Shown piece by piece: positions 1 through 13,660 of a stretch of DNA of 64,000 nucleotides. The notes under the pieces are model-generated. The model made no database searches, was not told the DNA's origin, and saw only the letters and a program-made list of their open reading frames with translations. The translations under genes were made by a program, and so were the position numbers. Positions within the stretch are counted from its first letter, which is position 1; every line of letters starts with the position of its first letter. Source of the DNA: Adineta vaga (Eukaryota; Rotifera); NCBI GenBank assembly GCA_021613535.1, contig CP075497.1, positions 9,176,001 through 9,240,000 on the forward strand, given 5' to 3'.

Positions 1-3000
1 CCAAATCTAAAAGAAAAGAAAAATATTTAAAAAATAATTAGCAGTTATAACTCTAATCTGAAATTTTTACTTTGAATTAAACAGAATTGATTGATCAGTG
101 ACAAGTGATGGATCAGTAACTACAAGTGAATGATCATCAAATTTTTTCGTCGTTGGAAATCTAAATTTAGCCATTTGAATTTCTGTATCTGTCAAGCCAC
201 CGTGTGTAATTCGCGCATAGCCAACACTAAAAATCATTCTCTTCTTCCCAACAATCATAATAAAATTCTGATTTACCGAATCAAATTTTTATATAGAATA
301 TATTCACACCATCGATCGTGATCAGTTGAATCAATGTCATTTGCAGCTGAAGTTAACGTACGATAGTCTCGACTAAATGGTTCCGATGTTACATAACCAA
401 GAAATACGAGTGGATTAGTACTATAAATAGAATAAAATTCTTCAGATATTTTCACTTTGGAAAAAAAACAAGAGTTAAACCTATTTTGCATAATTTCTCG
501 TAATTTTTCTGCTTGCATTTTTCGATCTAAATCATCTCGATCATTGCCCATATGAACAATAAGTACATCAACTAATTTGCTTGCTGTTTGAATAGTAGCA
601 AGTATAGCTGGCGCAAGTTCACCTATACTCATGAAATATATATCTTCATTTTTGTTTCCTTCAAGAAATTTACCTTCAGGTGACGGTAATAGATAATGAA
701 CTGATCGTACAATTGGATATTTTGAAAGAATAATACATCTAAATGAAGATGTAAAGTTTCGAAGACTTATGCAAATCAATTTTACCCCCAAGTATGATCT
801 TTTGTTGATGGACCAAAATCTGTGAACATATGTAATTTTTCTCCTAAATATGATGTTAAATCATTATTTCCAAAGAATGGTTTCGCTGTATCTGTTTCCA
901 AGAGACCAATAACATCCGCATCTAAATCGACAGATTGTATAAGAAATATCAACATATCTTATTTACTAGTGTCCGCAAGAACAGATGCAGCACGATCCAA
1001 ACTTGGTCGAGCATCATTATCATAACCAAAGTGTACTGTCCAAATAGCGGCAGAGATATGTGTCGGCTATTTTGAAGAAAACAAAATTCATACATTAAGA
1101 TGTAAAAAAAAGGAAGAATGACGTACATCTTCTGCTAGACGTAATGATTTGGATGGTAAAGCAAGAAAACGTGAAAATGTACCAGCACAAGCAATTATAA
1201 ATGCAATACCAAATACTAAATTGTAGAAAATTGCTATTTTTTTCGTCATGAATAAAATTTCAATATTCTTACATGACCAAATTCGACGATTCGGTAAACT
1301 GATTGATGAAACATATCCACGTATATATGTTCCTAAATTAGGTTCTAAATACAGACTTATTAGAATTGATTGATAATAGATTTTAGAGAAGAATTTTACT
1401 TGCAGTATAAACACCAAAATAGATACCAAGAAAATTGAAAAATACAAGAACATGCGATGTTTCCCGTGTTAATGTTCCACCAAATGGAACAAAATTATAT
1501 GCACTTGTCCAAACAGCATAGAGAACTTGCAGGATATATACAAAAGCAGCAGTAAAAACGATACGTGAGGAAAGACCACGAGCTATCTTATCAAATATTA
1601 ATGGAGTAACTGATCCGATAAATAAACTCAAAGCAAATCCACCTATTCAATCAAATTCGACAAAAAAAAAGAAGTGACATAAATCAACAAAAAAAGTTGT
1701 CTTATTACCAGCAAATGAAATATTTCCACGACTGAAATATAATAAACCATAGCCAACAAATCCGATTGATGCCCACCATCGATTAGTAACAATACTAAGA
1801 CGATTGATTATCAAAACACCACAGAACAAACCGATCCAAATAAGAAGCCTGTTAGAAGAAAAAATAAAGTATTTCTTTTCATTTTTCATTAAAAGCTCTT
1901 GTCATTTACCCAAAAGGAATAGGTTCCGGTGCTTGTTCTGGAAAACCATTTGAAGCCCATCGACTAACTACCGAAAGATCACCAAATACCCAATGAAGAT
2001 TAAATAATAAACTACCAAATCCAATGGCAAGTAATAGCCAATTTGGTTGTAGAACATTTTCACGTGGTAATGAACGTAATGGATTAAATCCTAGAATTAT
2101 TAATCAAATAACAAGTTTCATTCTATATTCAATTCATAGAAACATGATAGAAATATCGAAAAACTTACCAAGTGTCGAGGATGGTGAATTTGTCGTAAGT
2201 GATAATGATGGAAGTAATTGCCACATTGTATTATCTATAAAAATGCTCAAACTTTCTCGAAATATTAAAAAAGATCTCATACCACGTGCAAATTGATCAA
2301 AAATTATCACGATTCCAATTAGAACATGTACTATATTTGCAGTAACACCTGACCAAGCTGGCATCATACTTGAAAAACAAACACGTAAACTGAGAAAGAA
2401 AAATAGACTAATTGTCAATGTCCAAACAATAATTGATCTAAAATCATAAAGAATTTTCTTGATCTTTTTCTTGGCAGCATTTAATAAATATTCTGTACCT
2501 ATAAGGATGATAGCGTGCACTAAGACTTGTACAAAGATCAATCATAGTAGCACTAGTACCAAATGAAAGTATTAATAATCGAAGAACAGGATTTTCGAAT
2601 TGAAATGATAACAAACTAATAATCATAATTATACGAGTTATTAATTTACCCACAGTACTCTATAATTAAAAGACAAAGAAAATGAAAGTGATTTATAAAA
2701 GAAGATCAAATACATACTTCAGCAATATTATTAACGAATGAAAAACTAAGTATAATTGGACTTGCTAAAGAAAGTATTAATACTTCATATCCATCAATAG
2801 CTAGTTTAACCATTGGAAAGAACATTACCATTGGACCAATACCAAAGAAGATTGTCCAAAAAATATATGCTAAATAAATTCATTCATTTCAAATAATAAA
2901 GATATGAAATAGAATCAATCATACCAAAATATAATTCCCACATGAAGATACGTGAAAATCTCTTATCCATAATATCTCGTATATCAGTTGGAATCTTTTG

Positions 3001-3135
3001 TATATCACCGAATTCATAATTTTCCGTTACTTGTTTTCGTTTTTTAACGAACATTTTATCTTTTTCTTGTTCTAAAGTTTGATTACTACTTTCACTTGAC
3101 TTCTCTTGTCGTGAACGAATTGTATTCTCATCCAT
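1..3135 (-). CDS. CWH43: CWH43 / PGAP2-interacting protein, 3' end outside window
   Basis: Multi-exon gene read from ATG at 3135 leftward. In its family this is a multipass membrane protein with a C-terminal endonuclease/exonuclease/phosphatase-like domain that acts in GPI-anchor lipid remodelling in the secretory pathway. Seen: N-terminal hydrophobic segments; a stretch near 1930-2100 reading [20 protein letters not shown] and then [20 protein letters not shown]; at about 700-900 [24 protein letters not shown] and [13 protein letters not shown]; then [19 protein letters not shown] and [11 protein letters not shown], and finally [21 protein letters not shown] near 130-250. The order and spacing follow animal CWH43. 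The last visible exon ends at a donor near 74 (TCAAA|GTAAAA), so the C-terminal tail lies left of position 1. A short Lys/Glu-rich N-terminal extension precedes the first membrane segment. An AG acceptor directly abuts the start codon (3136-3137). Confidence 0.93.
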
Positions 3136-5507
3136 CTAAAACAAAGCAATTGATATTTAATCAATGAAGCGAAACTAAAAAGAAGAAGCTTAGAATTGTT
3201 TTAATATAAGCAAATATTCATTCAAATGATTCTCTTCATCATTGAAATTGAAATCCAAATAATAATATATGGACCATCAAAAAGAACTTACAGATATGTA
3301 TGAAATGATTTCAACTAGAAAATTTGCTTTTTTTGGTTTTTATTCAAATGAATCATTTTTATTCATTTTTTTGTCATGATTGAAAATAAGCGACATCTGT
3401 TCGGGATGTAAAAGGAACAATTAATATACGATTATAAAGAAATTCTTTTCATATGTCTTCTATAAAAGAAGATATGCTTCATTTTTTAATATATTCTATG
3501 AATGATAATCTTATTTCATACTTATAATCATGATCTTAATCTGCGATCTCTATTACATTTCTCTTGATATTCTAATAGTTAGTACTGTTAAGATCATATA
3601 TCTATTAATTATTTCTCTTAAAATATAACACTTGTTTGATGAAAAAAAGTCTTTTTTATGACATTTACGGAATGTGTAGCTAATTCTTACATACACATAA
3701 AGTTAATGAACAAGGAAGTTTTCGTGACAATAACTTGTTCTTCTCTTCTTGCAATATAATCGGATACCCTGATTCAAATGACATATAAGTTAGATTAAAA
3801 GGTTATCATCGTTCAACTTGAACATCTTCAAGAAATAAGAACCAAACTATAAATAGCTATTGTAAATTCAATACTCAACAAATCCTCTTAGAGTAAAAAC
3901 CATTGTTGACTATACATCATATACGTCATATTAAGATTGGTTTTTCTCTCGTTCTATGTAAAAAGATTTCTATTTTCAACGGTTTGGAATTTTGATGATG
4001 AGAAAAACAAGATTTTTTTCACAGCTATAAGATTGATTAACTATCTAATCATGGCATTCCACTGTGTATTGTTATTATATTATCGATAAAACGACAACCA
4101 ATTTTCCTCAATATTACAAGGTCTATCTAATATTATCATCGCAAAAGAAAAAAAATCGTTAATAGAATTTATTATGGACTCATATTTCTCTTTCTATTAG
4201 TATAATCATTCGAAATCTCTTTACTCAAGAATGACAATCCATATAAATATATTTATATGTGAATAAATTGTTCATAGAGTGTATCAAATAGTTACAATGA
4301 TTTGCTTTTTTCTACTCTTATATAGAACTGGTTATTTACATTTAGAAAATATTCATTCTCTCAAGAAAGAACTGAGTGACACTCAGCATAGTTTACTTGT
4401 CAATCATTTGTAGATCTCATCAAATGGGTTTTTTTCTCTACGTTTTGCACTCGTAAATAGATTCACTTACATAGTCGACGTATTATCACACTAGATAGGG
4501 ATAATAAAAATCTAATAAATAGGAACTTAGTTGGATTTTTATCGTTTGTATTTGTTGATTTATCGAGCTTCCTTAATCAGCGATCGGTTGATTATATTAT
4601 TGTTTTTCTTAATTCAGCATTACACAGATTAGAACTATGAAGAATCAATTAATATCAATAACTATCCTGAAAGTCGTTTTCTTAACATTGACACGTTAAA
4701 ATGTCAAACAAAACGAATTAGACAATGAAAGTAGCTAGATCTATGTTTATTAAGTATGACAGGAAAACCACTGTCAACTCATGTTTCTTTCGATTTCTAT
4801 AACTCAAAAGTAATGATGAGAAGTTCACTTGATAAAGATGCGATTAGTCCTCGTAAATGACGCATTGTCTTTAGAGAACTCACACAGTTTTCTTCTTCTT
4901 TTTGTTCTTCTTCTCGTCAACTTCTAGTCATTTTTCTTTATTAAAATGTTTTATATTCCATCCTCATTCTATCTGACTACCGGCGGCTATTCTTGAAAGA
5001 AAACGCCAAATAGAAATGTGAATAGATGTGTAACTAAGCTAGCACTGATCACTGAGATAGTTCAGTGAAAACTAATGTGAACAATTCGAGAGACCGTTTT
5101 CTTTTATGGTATTATTTATTAAATGTGATGATGAGTGTTTATATTTACGTTATGATACATTTAAGATATCGTCCCGTCTTAACGCTATTTCATTCATTCA
5201 TATTGTTTCGTTCATGATTGATTGATTACGAACTATTCAGTGAGCAAAAAGAAAACCGACGGTCTGACAAAATATAAAACTAATTTGTTGATTAAATAAC
5301 AATGTTATGAATAGAAAATCTTCTATATGGAAGAAAAGAAGAAAAAAAAGAACTAGTTCGAGTCTCTAAAACTATCTATCTATATTCTCTTTGATTTATT
5401 TATGATATGTGAGCAAGCAGAAAATTCTCAGATCACTTTAGTAAATATATAAATAACGAAGTTTTCTTTTTTTTGTATAGATAGATAAATCAGTTGAATT
5501 GCAATGA
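3136..5507. other. Intergenic region between divergent CWH43 and GABA-B genes
   Basis: About 2.4 kb, AT-rich, with stop codons in all frames and no ORF with protein-like composition. It must hold the promoters of the two divergent genes. Nothing repetitive or RNA-like was recognised. A strong pyrimidine tract with AG ends at 5480, 27 nt before the GABA-B start codon, and is a candidate 3' splice site for a leader exon. Confidence 0.6.
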
Positions 5508-8500
5508 ATGGGCACCAAATCATTTCGATTATCTCTTGTTCTTATCCTATTTTCAACTGTTTATCTTGATAATTCTTCGTTTCCTCATCAGAATGTTAAT
5601 CATCAAGGTATTATTCTTCGAAGTTTATTTACACATTTACATTATCCATCTGTACATTTTGCTCTTAAACAAGTCAATTCACAATTATTATCTCAAATTA
5701 ATCGTGAATTTTATTTCAACGAAACAGAAGGAATGATCAAAGTAAATGATTTCAATTGAAAAAAGAAAAATGAATATCACGAGAAAATCTTTCTATTTCT
5801 AGTGTGATGTAGGTACTGGTATCAAAACATTCTTTGACATGCTCAATCAATCTTCATCATTAACTGTTGTATTTACGGATACATGTCAGAATGTGCTTAG
5901 TTATATCTCAGAAACAGCAACTTATTTTCATCTACCTATTGTATGAATGTCAAAATTGTTTTGTAAAATTTTGCTCATTCTTTTTTTTTAAATATTATTT
6001 AGATTTCATTTACAGATAATGATCTTTCATTGTTAGCAAAAGATCGTTATCCATATTTTTACCATATTATACCATCAGATCATTCACATAATTTAGTACG
6101 TAAAGAACTTTTACAATATTTCAATTGGACACGATTTGGTTTGATTTATCAACATGGTTCAAAGTATACTCTGGTATGTAAAAAACATCTAATTATCAAC
6201 AATTTCATTAATTGTCAAGAAGTAGAATTTTTCATGAATGACAAGAGGATATAGCTCATCCTTCTTAAAAGTAATAGACTAAAGTTTCTGAATTCCATTC
6301 ATCAATGTCATTCATAGAAAAATTCTGTAACCAACATTTAATCTTTGTTGATACAAATAAAAGAAATTCAAACTGCGAAGTTTGAAGTACCCTTGCGGAA
6401 CTAAAAATTCACCGAAGACATGTCGACCTACTACGCTGATTACCACAGATAAGATAGTCGAATAGATCTATGTTTTTCCTCTCTCTGATTTGACGTATTA
6501 ATATATTTATATAGTCTCTTGTGTATATACTATCAAATTGATTTATAGACCTAATCGATAATCATATTCTGGTTTAGATATTAACGATGTTATAGTAGAT
6601 CGAAGTGAAATCTAACTTCTACTTATACAAGAATTGATATACAAAACAAAATATTAGCTTAATAGTAACTCAAAAACAGAAAGGAAATTTCATTTTTCTA
6701 TGATTATATTATCTCAACGGACTTACTGTTTCTGAAGTTGAGACAGTGAAAATCCGGTTAATTAGAAAAATTCATTTTGATAACATAATGCATCTAAAAT
6801 GACATGCTGTTTTGTGGTGTGAGAAGTTCATTAAATATATATTTATAGGTTGCTAATGATTTTTCGAATTTAACTGTGATGGATAAACGACAATTTGAAG
6901 TTAATTTAACACGTGGTCTCGCTTATCGTCATGGAGTAGAATGGCATGATGATAATGCAAGATATATTCAATCATTATTAAAAGATTTTAAAGTATACTT
7001 TTCATTGATTTTCAAAATAAAACTAATGTTCAATCTTTTGTTTGTTTGTTTTTTTTTATAACAGGAACGTGATGTTCGAATAATTATCGGTAATTTTAAT
7101 CAAACAATCGCTATTCATATGTTTTGTCACGTATGTCTTATGAATATTTTTCTGAAAAATTCTTATCGATTTTTGAAAAAAAAAACAAATAGGCGGCTCG
7201 TGAACATGTCTATGGATCTCGTTTCCAATGGATTATACTTGGATATCCATCGTTATCAGCATGGTGGTATGAGTCAACTGATTGTTCTCAACAAGAATTA
7301 ATTCGTGCACTCAATGGAACATTACAAACACGTGTACCACGTCTATCAATGGATAATAACGATGTATGAAAGTTTAAATTAATAAAAAAGACATGTAAAT
7401 AATCAGTTTTCATATTTTAGAATCAATCGGATTTTGTTCTAGATTATCTAAAGAATTTTTTGGATATAGAAAAAGACTACTTTGGTGGTTATGCTTATGA
7501 TACAATATGGAGTTTAGGATATCTTTATTCTTCTCAATCGTTAGATAATCAATCGAATACGGACATATTTCGACAACATTTTGAAGATATTGATTTTATT
7601 GGTGCTACTGTATGTACTGATAAAAAACGAGAAGAAAACAGTTGTTCTCATTAGAATTCAATTCTAGGGAAGAGTAAGATATGCGAATGGTGGACGAATC
7701 GGTGAAATACTTGTTGAACAATTCGTTGGTAAATAAGATTCGATTTTGTAACAAAATATTTCCAACGAAAACTTTTAGCATGTCGAATGACGCCTGATGG
7801 TACATGTACAGTTCCATGTTATGAAGAGGAAAACAATTGTGGCTTAACTGTTGTGAAAGTTTTTCTTGCTAAAAATTCGGATTCAAAAGATGATCCACCG
7901 ATTTTATATAAACTTAATCCAATTATGTGGCATGGTATGTTTTCAAATTTTCTATTACATTTATGAAGCTTTTTTTAATGATTCATTCTAGGAAATGGGC
8001 CACCACGAGATCGAACAAATCAAACCATCGAATTTCAACATGTTTATTTGTCAGTATTTATATCCATATCAATTTGTAGTGGAATTGGTTTATTTATTTC
8101 ATGTACTTTTCTCACTTTTAATATCCAATTTCGATTACATCGGTAGAGAGAAAAAAAACTTCGATAGATATTTATTCTTTTAACTCAATCTTTTGATTCT
8201 GCTTTCAGTTTCATTCGAATGTCAAGTCCATTATTGAATAATCTTATTCTATGTGGTTGTATGTTAGCTTATGCAAGTATTATTCTAATGGGAATTAATT
8301 CATCTTTATTTACAAGACAATCTTACTCAAAAATCATTATGAATATTATTTGCCCGGTAAATTGAAAGATTGATTTGTTTAATTCAAATACAATGAGAAT
8401 GTCTTTTATTTAGATTCGAGTTTGGATTTTATGTATTAGTTTTACATTAGCTTTTGGATCAATGTTTAGTAAAACTTGGCGAGTTCATTCAATATTTACG

Positions 8501-10080
8501 AATATTAATATAACAAAAAAGGTATGAAAATATTTGATATAGAAAAGCATTGAAAAATGAATATTTAGGGTATTCATGATTCACGTTTACTTGGATTAGT
8601 TGGTATTCTTCTTTTAATCGATTTAATCTTTCTAATTTCATGGCAAATATTCGATCCAATTCATCAACAATTGATTTATAATCCACCAATTCGATCAAAA
8701 GTATGATATTGGATTTTAATAGATTGTTATCATATTGAATATTTTTCTTTTAAGAATAATCCTGATATTGATATTATTCCATATCGTGAAGAATGTAAAA
8801 GTAGAAATATGAGTTTATGGTTTGTGATCTTAATTATTTACAAAGGTTTATTAATGGTAAGAGAAAATCTTTGTTCAACCAATTTTTGTTTCATTTATTG
8901 ATATTTTGAAATGAATTTAGTTCTATGGTTTATTTCTGTCATGGAAAACACGTCATGTAACAATTCCAGCATTGAATGATTCACGTTATATTGGTTTAAG
9001 TGTTTATATTGTATTCATTTGTTGTACATTAGGATCATTAGTTATCTTCATTCCATCAGAACAAATTCAATTTTCATATTTTCTTCGATCATTTTTCATT
9101 GTTACATGTACAACGGCAACTGTTTGTTTAGTATTCGTACCGAAAGTAAGTTATTCAGATTGAATTTGAGAGAATCAAAGAAACAAAGACAAATGATATT
9201 TAGATTATTGAAGTTTATCGTGATCCACATTCAAGAAAACGACAACCAAGAGTTACAAGTCGTTTTTATGAGAGAAATCATCGTCCTATGATTGTTAATA
9301 TACAACATTTAACTGCTGCTCTAACAGATAATCAAGATTTAAAATTAGTCTTAGCAATGGTATATAGTATCATATAGAATTGGGATTTAAAATTAAATCT
9401 TTGTTTTATATTTAGCAAGAACAAACGATCGCTCGTTTATTGGATGAACTAAATAATTCACAGATAAAAAAGAATACTACTACTGGTAAGAGTTCTTTTA
9501 TTAAACAGATATTCGATATTCTCTATCATTTAGATACAAATACATTTCAACTTGAACGTCTAACTATTTCTGATAAAGAACATGAAGATTCTTCAATCGA
9601 AGAAGACGATGACGATGATGATGATGAAAGTAGTATACAATCGTTCAGAAACTATCCGTAAGTAACGTTCATATATACATATCTTAGAGAATATTCTCTC
9701 TCTCTCACTTTAATACTTATTTCAGTTTAACTCAATCGAAACATGTTGCTCGTGCAGTTAGTTTATGTCTATTAAATAAAATTCAAATGAAACAATTACA
9801 TTGGCCAGAAACTGTAGGAGTCGGTCGATATTCTATTCCTTCACAGAATGATCAGTATCATTCATCATCATCGTCACCGGCAAAAAGAATTCTATTTCGA
9901 CAAACATATGAAGATTCAAGTGATACAGATAAAGAAGATGCTAGACTTTTAGAAATTGTCGAAAATAATGATTTATCATCGAATATTACACAACGTGCTT
10001 ATGATGGTTTAAGTTCACTTGATGAACATCAATTAAACGAAATGATTGAAACAGATCTTGTATCATCATCGAATGGTTAA
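5508..10080 (+). CDS. Metabotropic GABA-B receptor subunit (class C GPCR)
   Basis: Starts at ATG 5508 with a signal peptide (SLVLILFSTVYL). An extracellular Venus-flytrap (ANF-receptor type) domain follows in exons from about 5510 to 7930, then seven membrane segments (about 8030-9150) and a cytoplasmic tail. Diagnostic stretches: MSSPLLNNLILCGCMLAYAS, FTLAFGSMFSKTWRVHSIF, LIDLIFLISWQIFDP, FLSWKTRHVTIPALNDSRYIG and CLVFVPK, closest in my memory to GABA-B subunit 2. The tail has a possible heptad stretch (QEQTIARLLDELNN) where GABA-B subunits form their heterodimer coiled coil, then an Asp/Glu run (9602-9630) and Ser-rich regions. Introns are about 45-70 nt except one of ~675 nt (6174-6848), in which I see no gene. 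In the family these receptors couple to Gi/o and sit at synapses. No sushi domains were seen. Subunit 1 versus 2 is not settled. Confidence 0.92.
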
Positions 10081-10479
10081 ATTGATTTTATAATGCATGT
10101 ATAAAACTATGTATGAATATTATTTTGTTTCTATGATTAGAAAAAAAGAATATATAATATTTTAAGTAGATGAAAGAATACAATTTATATTTCAACAGAG
10201 AGAAAATTATGATTAGTTTGAGGAAACTTGATAGATGAGGTATTATCGTTGAATCTGATGGTATTAGTCACAGAAAACAGTTCTAATTATTTCTTATTCA
10301 TCTAGAGAATTTCAGATTTAATCTTTTCGTCGTTCCTGGAGAATTTCTTATTGATTAATAAATATATCGTATTTGTATTTGAATAACAAAGCGATAAACA
10401 AAATGCAATAGCAAGAACAAACGATAGACTTCTGTTCATTATCACAATATTAAAGAAAAACAATACAAATGAATTAATA
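10081..10479. other. Short gap between convergent gene ends
   Basis: About 400 bp of AT-rich sequence between the 3' ends of the GABA-B receptor (plus) and fucosyltransferase (minus) genes. It must hold both 3' UTRs. AATATA/AATAAA-like signals occur but no specific polyadenylation site can be fixed. Confidence 0.5.
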
Positions 10480-11817
10480 CTAACATCCATCTTTATAGAA
10501 TTGTTCGATATCTTTGTAATAAATCATATCATTTTTTCGTAGAGTACTTAATCGTTGACATAATTCACACATTCGTATACGTTCTAATGCTTTACCATCA
10601 ATAATAATTTCATAATGTTTTCGCCATTGATGAAACATTGAAAATAAAGTTAAATTCGAATGAATTTCATTTAAATAAGATGCAAGTTTAGTCATATCTC
10701 TATCAAAATCATCGATATGAATAAAAGAATTTTTCGGTGCTAAACGAATATAATCATTTTTCACTGGTCCATATACAATCGGTATTAAACCATAATAAAA
10801 TGCCTTATAAAATTTTTCTGTTACATAATCACGACATGTATTTGATTCAAAACTTAAATAAAATTTAAATTTTAACATATAATCATATTCACATTTTGTA
10901 TATGAAGTGCATAAATGTAACGGATAATAATCAACACAACGACCGTAACCTTCAATGATTAAATTTGATGCATATTTCAAATTATAAAATAATTCTAAAC
11001 GTTTTTTCGCATGACAATTAGAAACAAACCATAGAGCACCATTTGATCGACTGAAATATTCTTTTCGAATCCAATGATGATATTCACTATCGGACAATGG
11101 TTCATTTCGTTTATTGAATAAACCATAGGAACCAATGGATACTTCACTATCTAATTTATAACTAATTGTCCAATTGAAATGAAATGATTTTAATTGTGAA
11201 TAATCAATCATTGTTGGTGGTTCATCTGACCATAGAATCCAAACAGAATTTCGTTTTGTTTCGGAACGACTTGGCATCGCAGTTCGAGATAATGGAATAT
11301 CATAAGCATGAAAGATTAATGCATCAGCTTCACGATATTTTTCATGATCACATGACCATTGACAACGATTTTTGGATGGACAAGATGGACCAAAAATACG
11401 ATCGATTGAAAATGAGCAAAATTTCTTATCACGAAAAATTGTTGTATAAAGAACGATTAAAATAGTTGAAGTTGATGATTCTTCTTTACTATTTCCACGT
11501 TGAATTTCTTTCATCCGATTCGATGATGTATCACTTTGAAGAATCTATAACAACAAAAAAGCACAATTTTCATCTACACAACAAGAATTCTTTTAGTCAA
11601 TAGTTACCTGTTCTTTAATCTGTAAGATTTCTTTAATACCATCCCATTGCACATCATCATCAATAGATATTCGATTATATTGAGAAGAAAATAGATTAGG
11701 TGTGAGAATAATACAAATCAATATACAAATAAACCATAGAACAGATAATCGTAGAATTCGAAATAATTGTCGACACCACCAAATACGAATGGGTAATGTA
11801 TGATAAGAATAATACAT
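10480..11817 (-). CDS. Alpha-1,3-fucosyltransferase, GT10 family, type II membrane protein
   Basis: Two exons (11608-11817 and 10480-11544) joined across a 63 nt intron give about 424 residues. ATG 11817 is the first in-frame ATG; the frame stays open further upstream but without ATG. Residues about 20-40 form a signal anchor (LSVLWFICILICIILTP), as expected for Golgi type II glycosyltransferases. The catalytic part carries the GT10 signature FYLSFESNTCRDYVTEKFYK at about residues 298-317 followed by GLIPIVYGP, the GDP-fucose binding region, plus VWILWSDEPP upstream and a C-terminal Cys pair (CELC). It would transfer fucose from GDP-fucose in alpha-1,3 linkage to N-acetylglucosamine-containing glycans; the exact acceptor (core N-glycan or Lewis-type) cannot be told. 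It converges with the GABA-B receptor gene. Confidence 0.93.
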
Positions 11818-12553
11818 TAAACTATGCGACAATAGGGAAATAGAAGATAAAAGTACTTTTCTTCTTACGAAGTATTTCGACGTTGTCGTTAGTATTTCTT
11901 TTCTGGTTCGCTTCACTACGTCTTCAATGACGTCGATCGATCGGAAGTGCCATTAAAAAAAGAAAATGTCCCATAAGCAATACAACACACATGTAGCAAC
12001 TATCAGATCATTGATCGTACAGCATAGACATAAAGCAATACTAAGAATATATAAAAATGATTTTTCGTATAGCGTAATCGATATGCTACTTCTCGTTCTT
12101 TCTTTTCATGAAAAATTTACTTGCGTATAAAGGTTAGTTTTTTGAAATTCGATATTCAATATGAAAATGGCATTGACGTCGAACTACAAGAATTAATGAT
12201 TTTGAAAAGACTTTTAGTTTACAGGAAAATAATTCCTTTTAAAAGAAAGAAAGAAAGAAAGGGAAATCAGTTGTCAACGCACGGAAATAGAATTAAAAGT
12301 ACCGATGGATATGAATAGACATTTTATTACTTGATTACAAAGCAGTTAATTTTTTCTGCTACATAGTATAGTCAAGAAAAATGTTTTGATGTCAAAAATT
12401 TGACACATAACTGTCTAAGAAAATTACTGAATGTCAATAAAATACCGTTAGTATAAAGAAGACATTTACAAATTATCTTTCAAAGTTCTATGTTACATTC
12501 TAATAAAACTTTATATAAATGTCATATGAATAGTTAATCTTTTATGCTTTGTA
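11818..12553. other. Upstream region of fucosyltransferase gene
   Basis: About 740 bp between the fucosyltransferase start and the mobile element. AT-rich, with no convincing gene. It presumably contains the fucosyltransferase promoter. Confidence 0.5.
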
Positions 12554-12561
12554 ATACGCAT

Positions 12562-12625
12562 TAGGGATGCACCAATTCCTGTTCTTAGGCGAGAAAGATG
12601 CCTCATTTGCGGTGTTAATAACCGC
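12562..12625 (+). repeat. Left terminal inverted repeat
   Basis: Begins TAGGGATGCACCAATTCC and ends ATAACCGC. Pairs with the inverted copy at 15712-15775; mismatches are few and scattered, so the two copies derive from one sequence. Confidence 0.9.
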
Positions 12626-12809
12626 TGCGCCTGCCGGGTGAGTTTTCGAATTCATGCAGGAGCTCATTGTTTGTAAAACAGTGAGGTAGATTTACAAGTC
12701 GTCTGACTATCTTGATGCTAGCACTCTCTCGGTTGGACATAAAACTATTTCTGCTAATGAAAAGAAGAAAAACAAGTGTGTCAATGCACAATTTCATGCG
12801 CTATTTGGT

Positions 12810-13660
12810 TGGTGAAATGTTCGGTCGTGCGTTAAACAATTCAAGAAAGAACTTATCATTAAACAATTGAAAACATTTCGTATACAAATAGCTGCTCTTA
12901 GTGAAACATGTGTATACGACTCTGGTGTTAAACTAGTTAATGATTATACAATGATTTACTCAGGTTTATCATCTGATAACAAGACCAGACGTGCACATGG
13001 AGTGGAAATCTGCCTTGATCAGACAGCGACAAAGGTTTGAAAGGACTGAGAATCAGAATGGAAAACAATATCTGAAAGAATTTTAAAAATTAGACTCAAA
13101 TGTTCTCAAATTAATATAACTGTTATAGCTGTGTATTCACCGATAAATCCAGCAAATACACAAATGGCTGATGATAGTGAAAAATTCTATGTAGATTTAC
13201 AAGATACCGTAAATAGAATTTCTATTGAAGACATGTTAATCATTGTGGGAGATTTCAATGCCAGAGTAGGAGAAAACAACAACATCAAAATTTACACAAT
13301 TGCATTGGAACATTTACGGTTGATAAGGAAAATCAAAATGGAACAAGATTGATTGATTACTGAGCGATTAACGATTTTATTACTTCAAACACATTTTTCA
13401 AGCATAAATTTATACATCAGACTTCCTGGATGTATCCTGGAACGAAAGTTTGGCATATGCTCGACTATACACTGGTCAACAGAAAATTTAGATCGAGTAT
13501 TGAAGATATAAGAATGCTTAGAAGTGCAGCTGGTGTCCTAGGAACTGATCATCATTTAATGCGTGTTAAAATTAAATTACATTTAAGAAGTCGAAAGAAA
13601 CAGAAGAAAACTAAATATAACATTAGTAAATTTAAAGATGCTAGAGCATCAGAATGATTT
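12810..13660 (+). pseudogene. Decayed APE-type endonuclease domain of a LINE-like element
   Basis: Fragments in shifting frames with internal stops: NVRS near 12818, LKTFRIQIAALSETCVYDSG near 12867, YTMIYSGLSSDNKTRRAHGV, VYSPINPANTQ, IVGDFNARVGE (about 13243-13275) and GTDHHLMRVK (about 13540-13570). These follow the order of apurinic-like endonucleases of non-LTR retrotransposons, including the GDFNA and DHH catalytic blocks. At least three stops and frame changes (near 12813, 13040 and 13350-13430) prevent a continuous protein. The domain layout recalls the RTE/BovB group, but clade assignment needs a tree. Confidence 0.85.

Noticed and set aside
10302-10490. Small minus-strand frame with a hydrophobic start beyond the fucosyltransferase stop
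   Set aside because: Overlaps the 3' end of the fucosyltransferase and is most simply its UTR; no ATG context or domain.
11818-11916. N-terminal extension of the fucosyltransferase frame
   Set aside because: The frame is open to 11916 and beyond but has no ATG before 11817, which gives a normal type II anchor.
12615-12797. Minus-strand 60-codon frame at the left end of the mobile element (also 15588-15770 at the right end)
   Set aside because: Antisense shadows of the terminal repeats and LINE remnants, with no ATG-supported domain.
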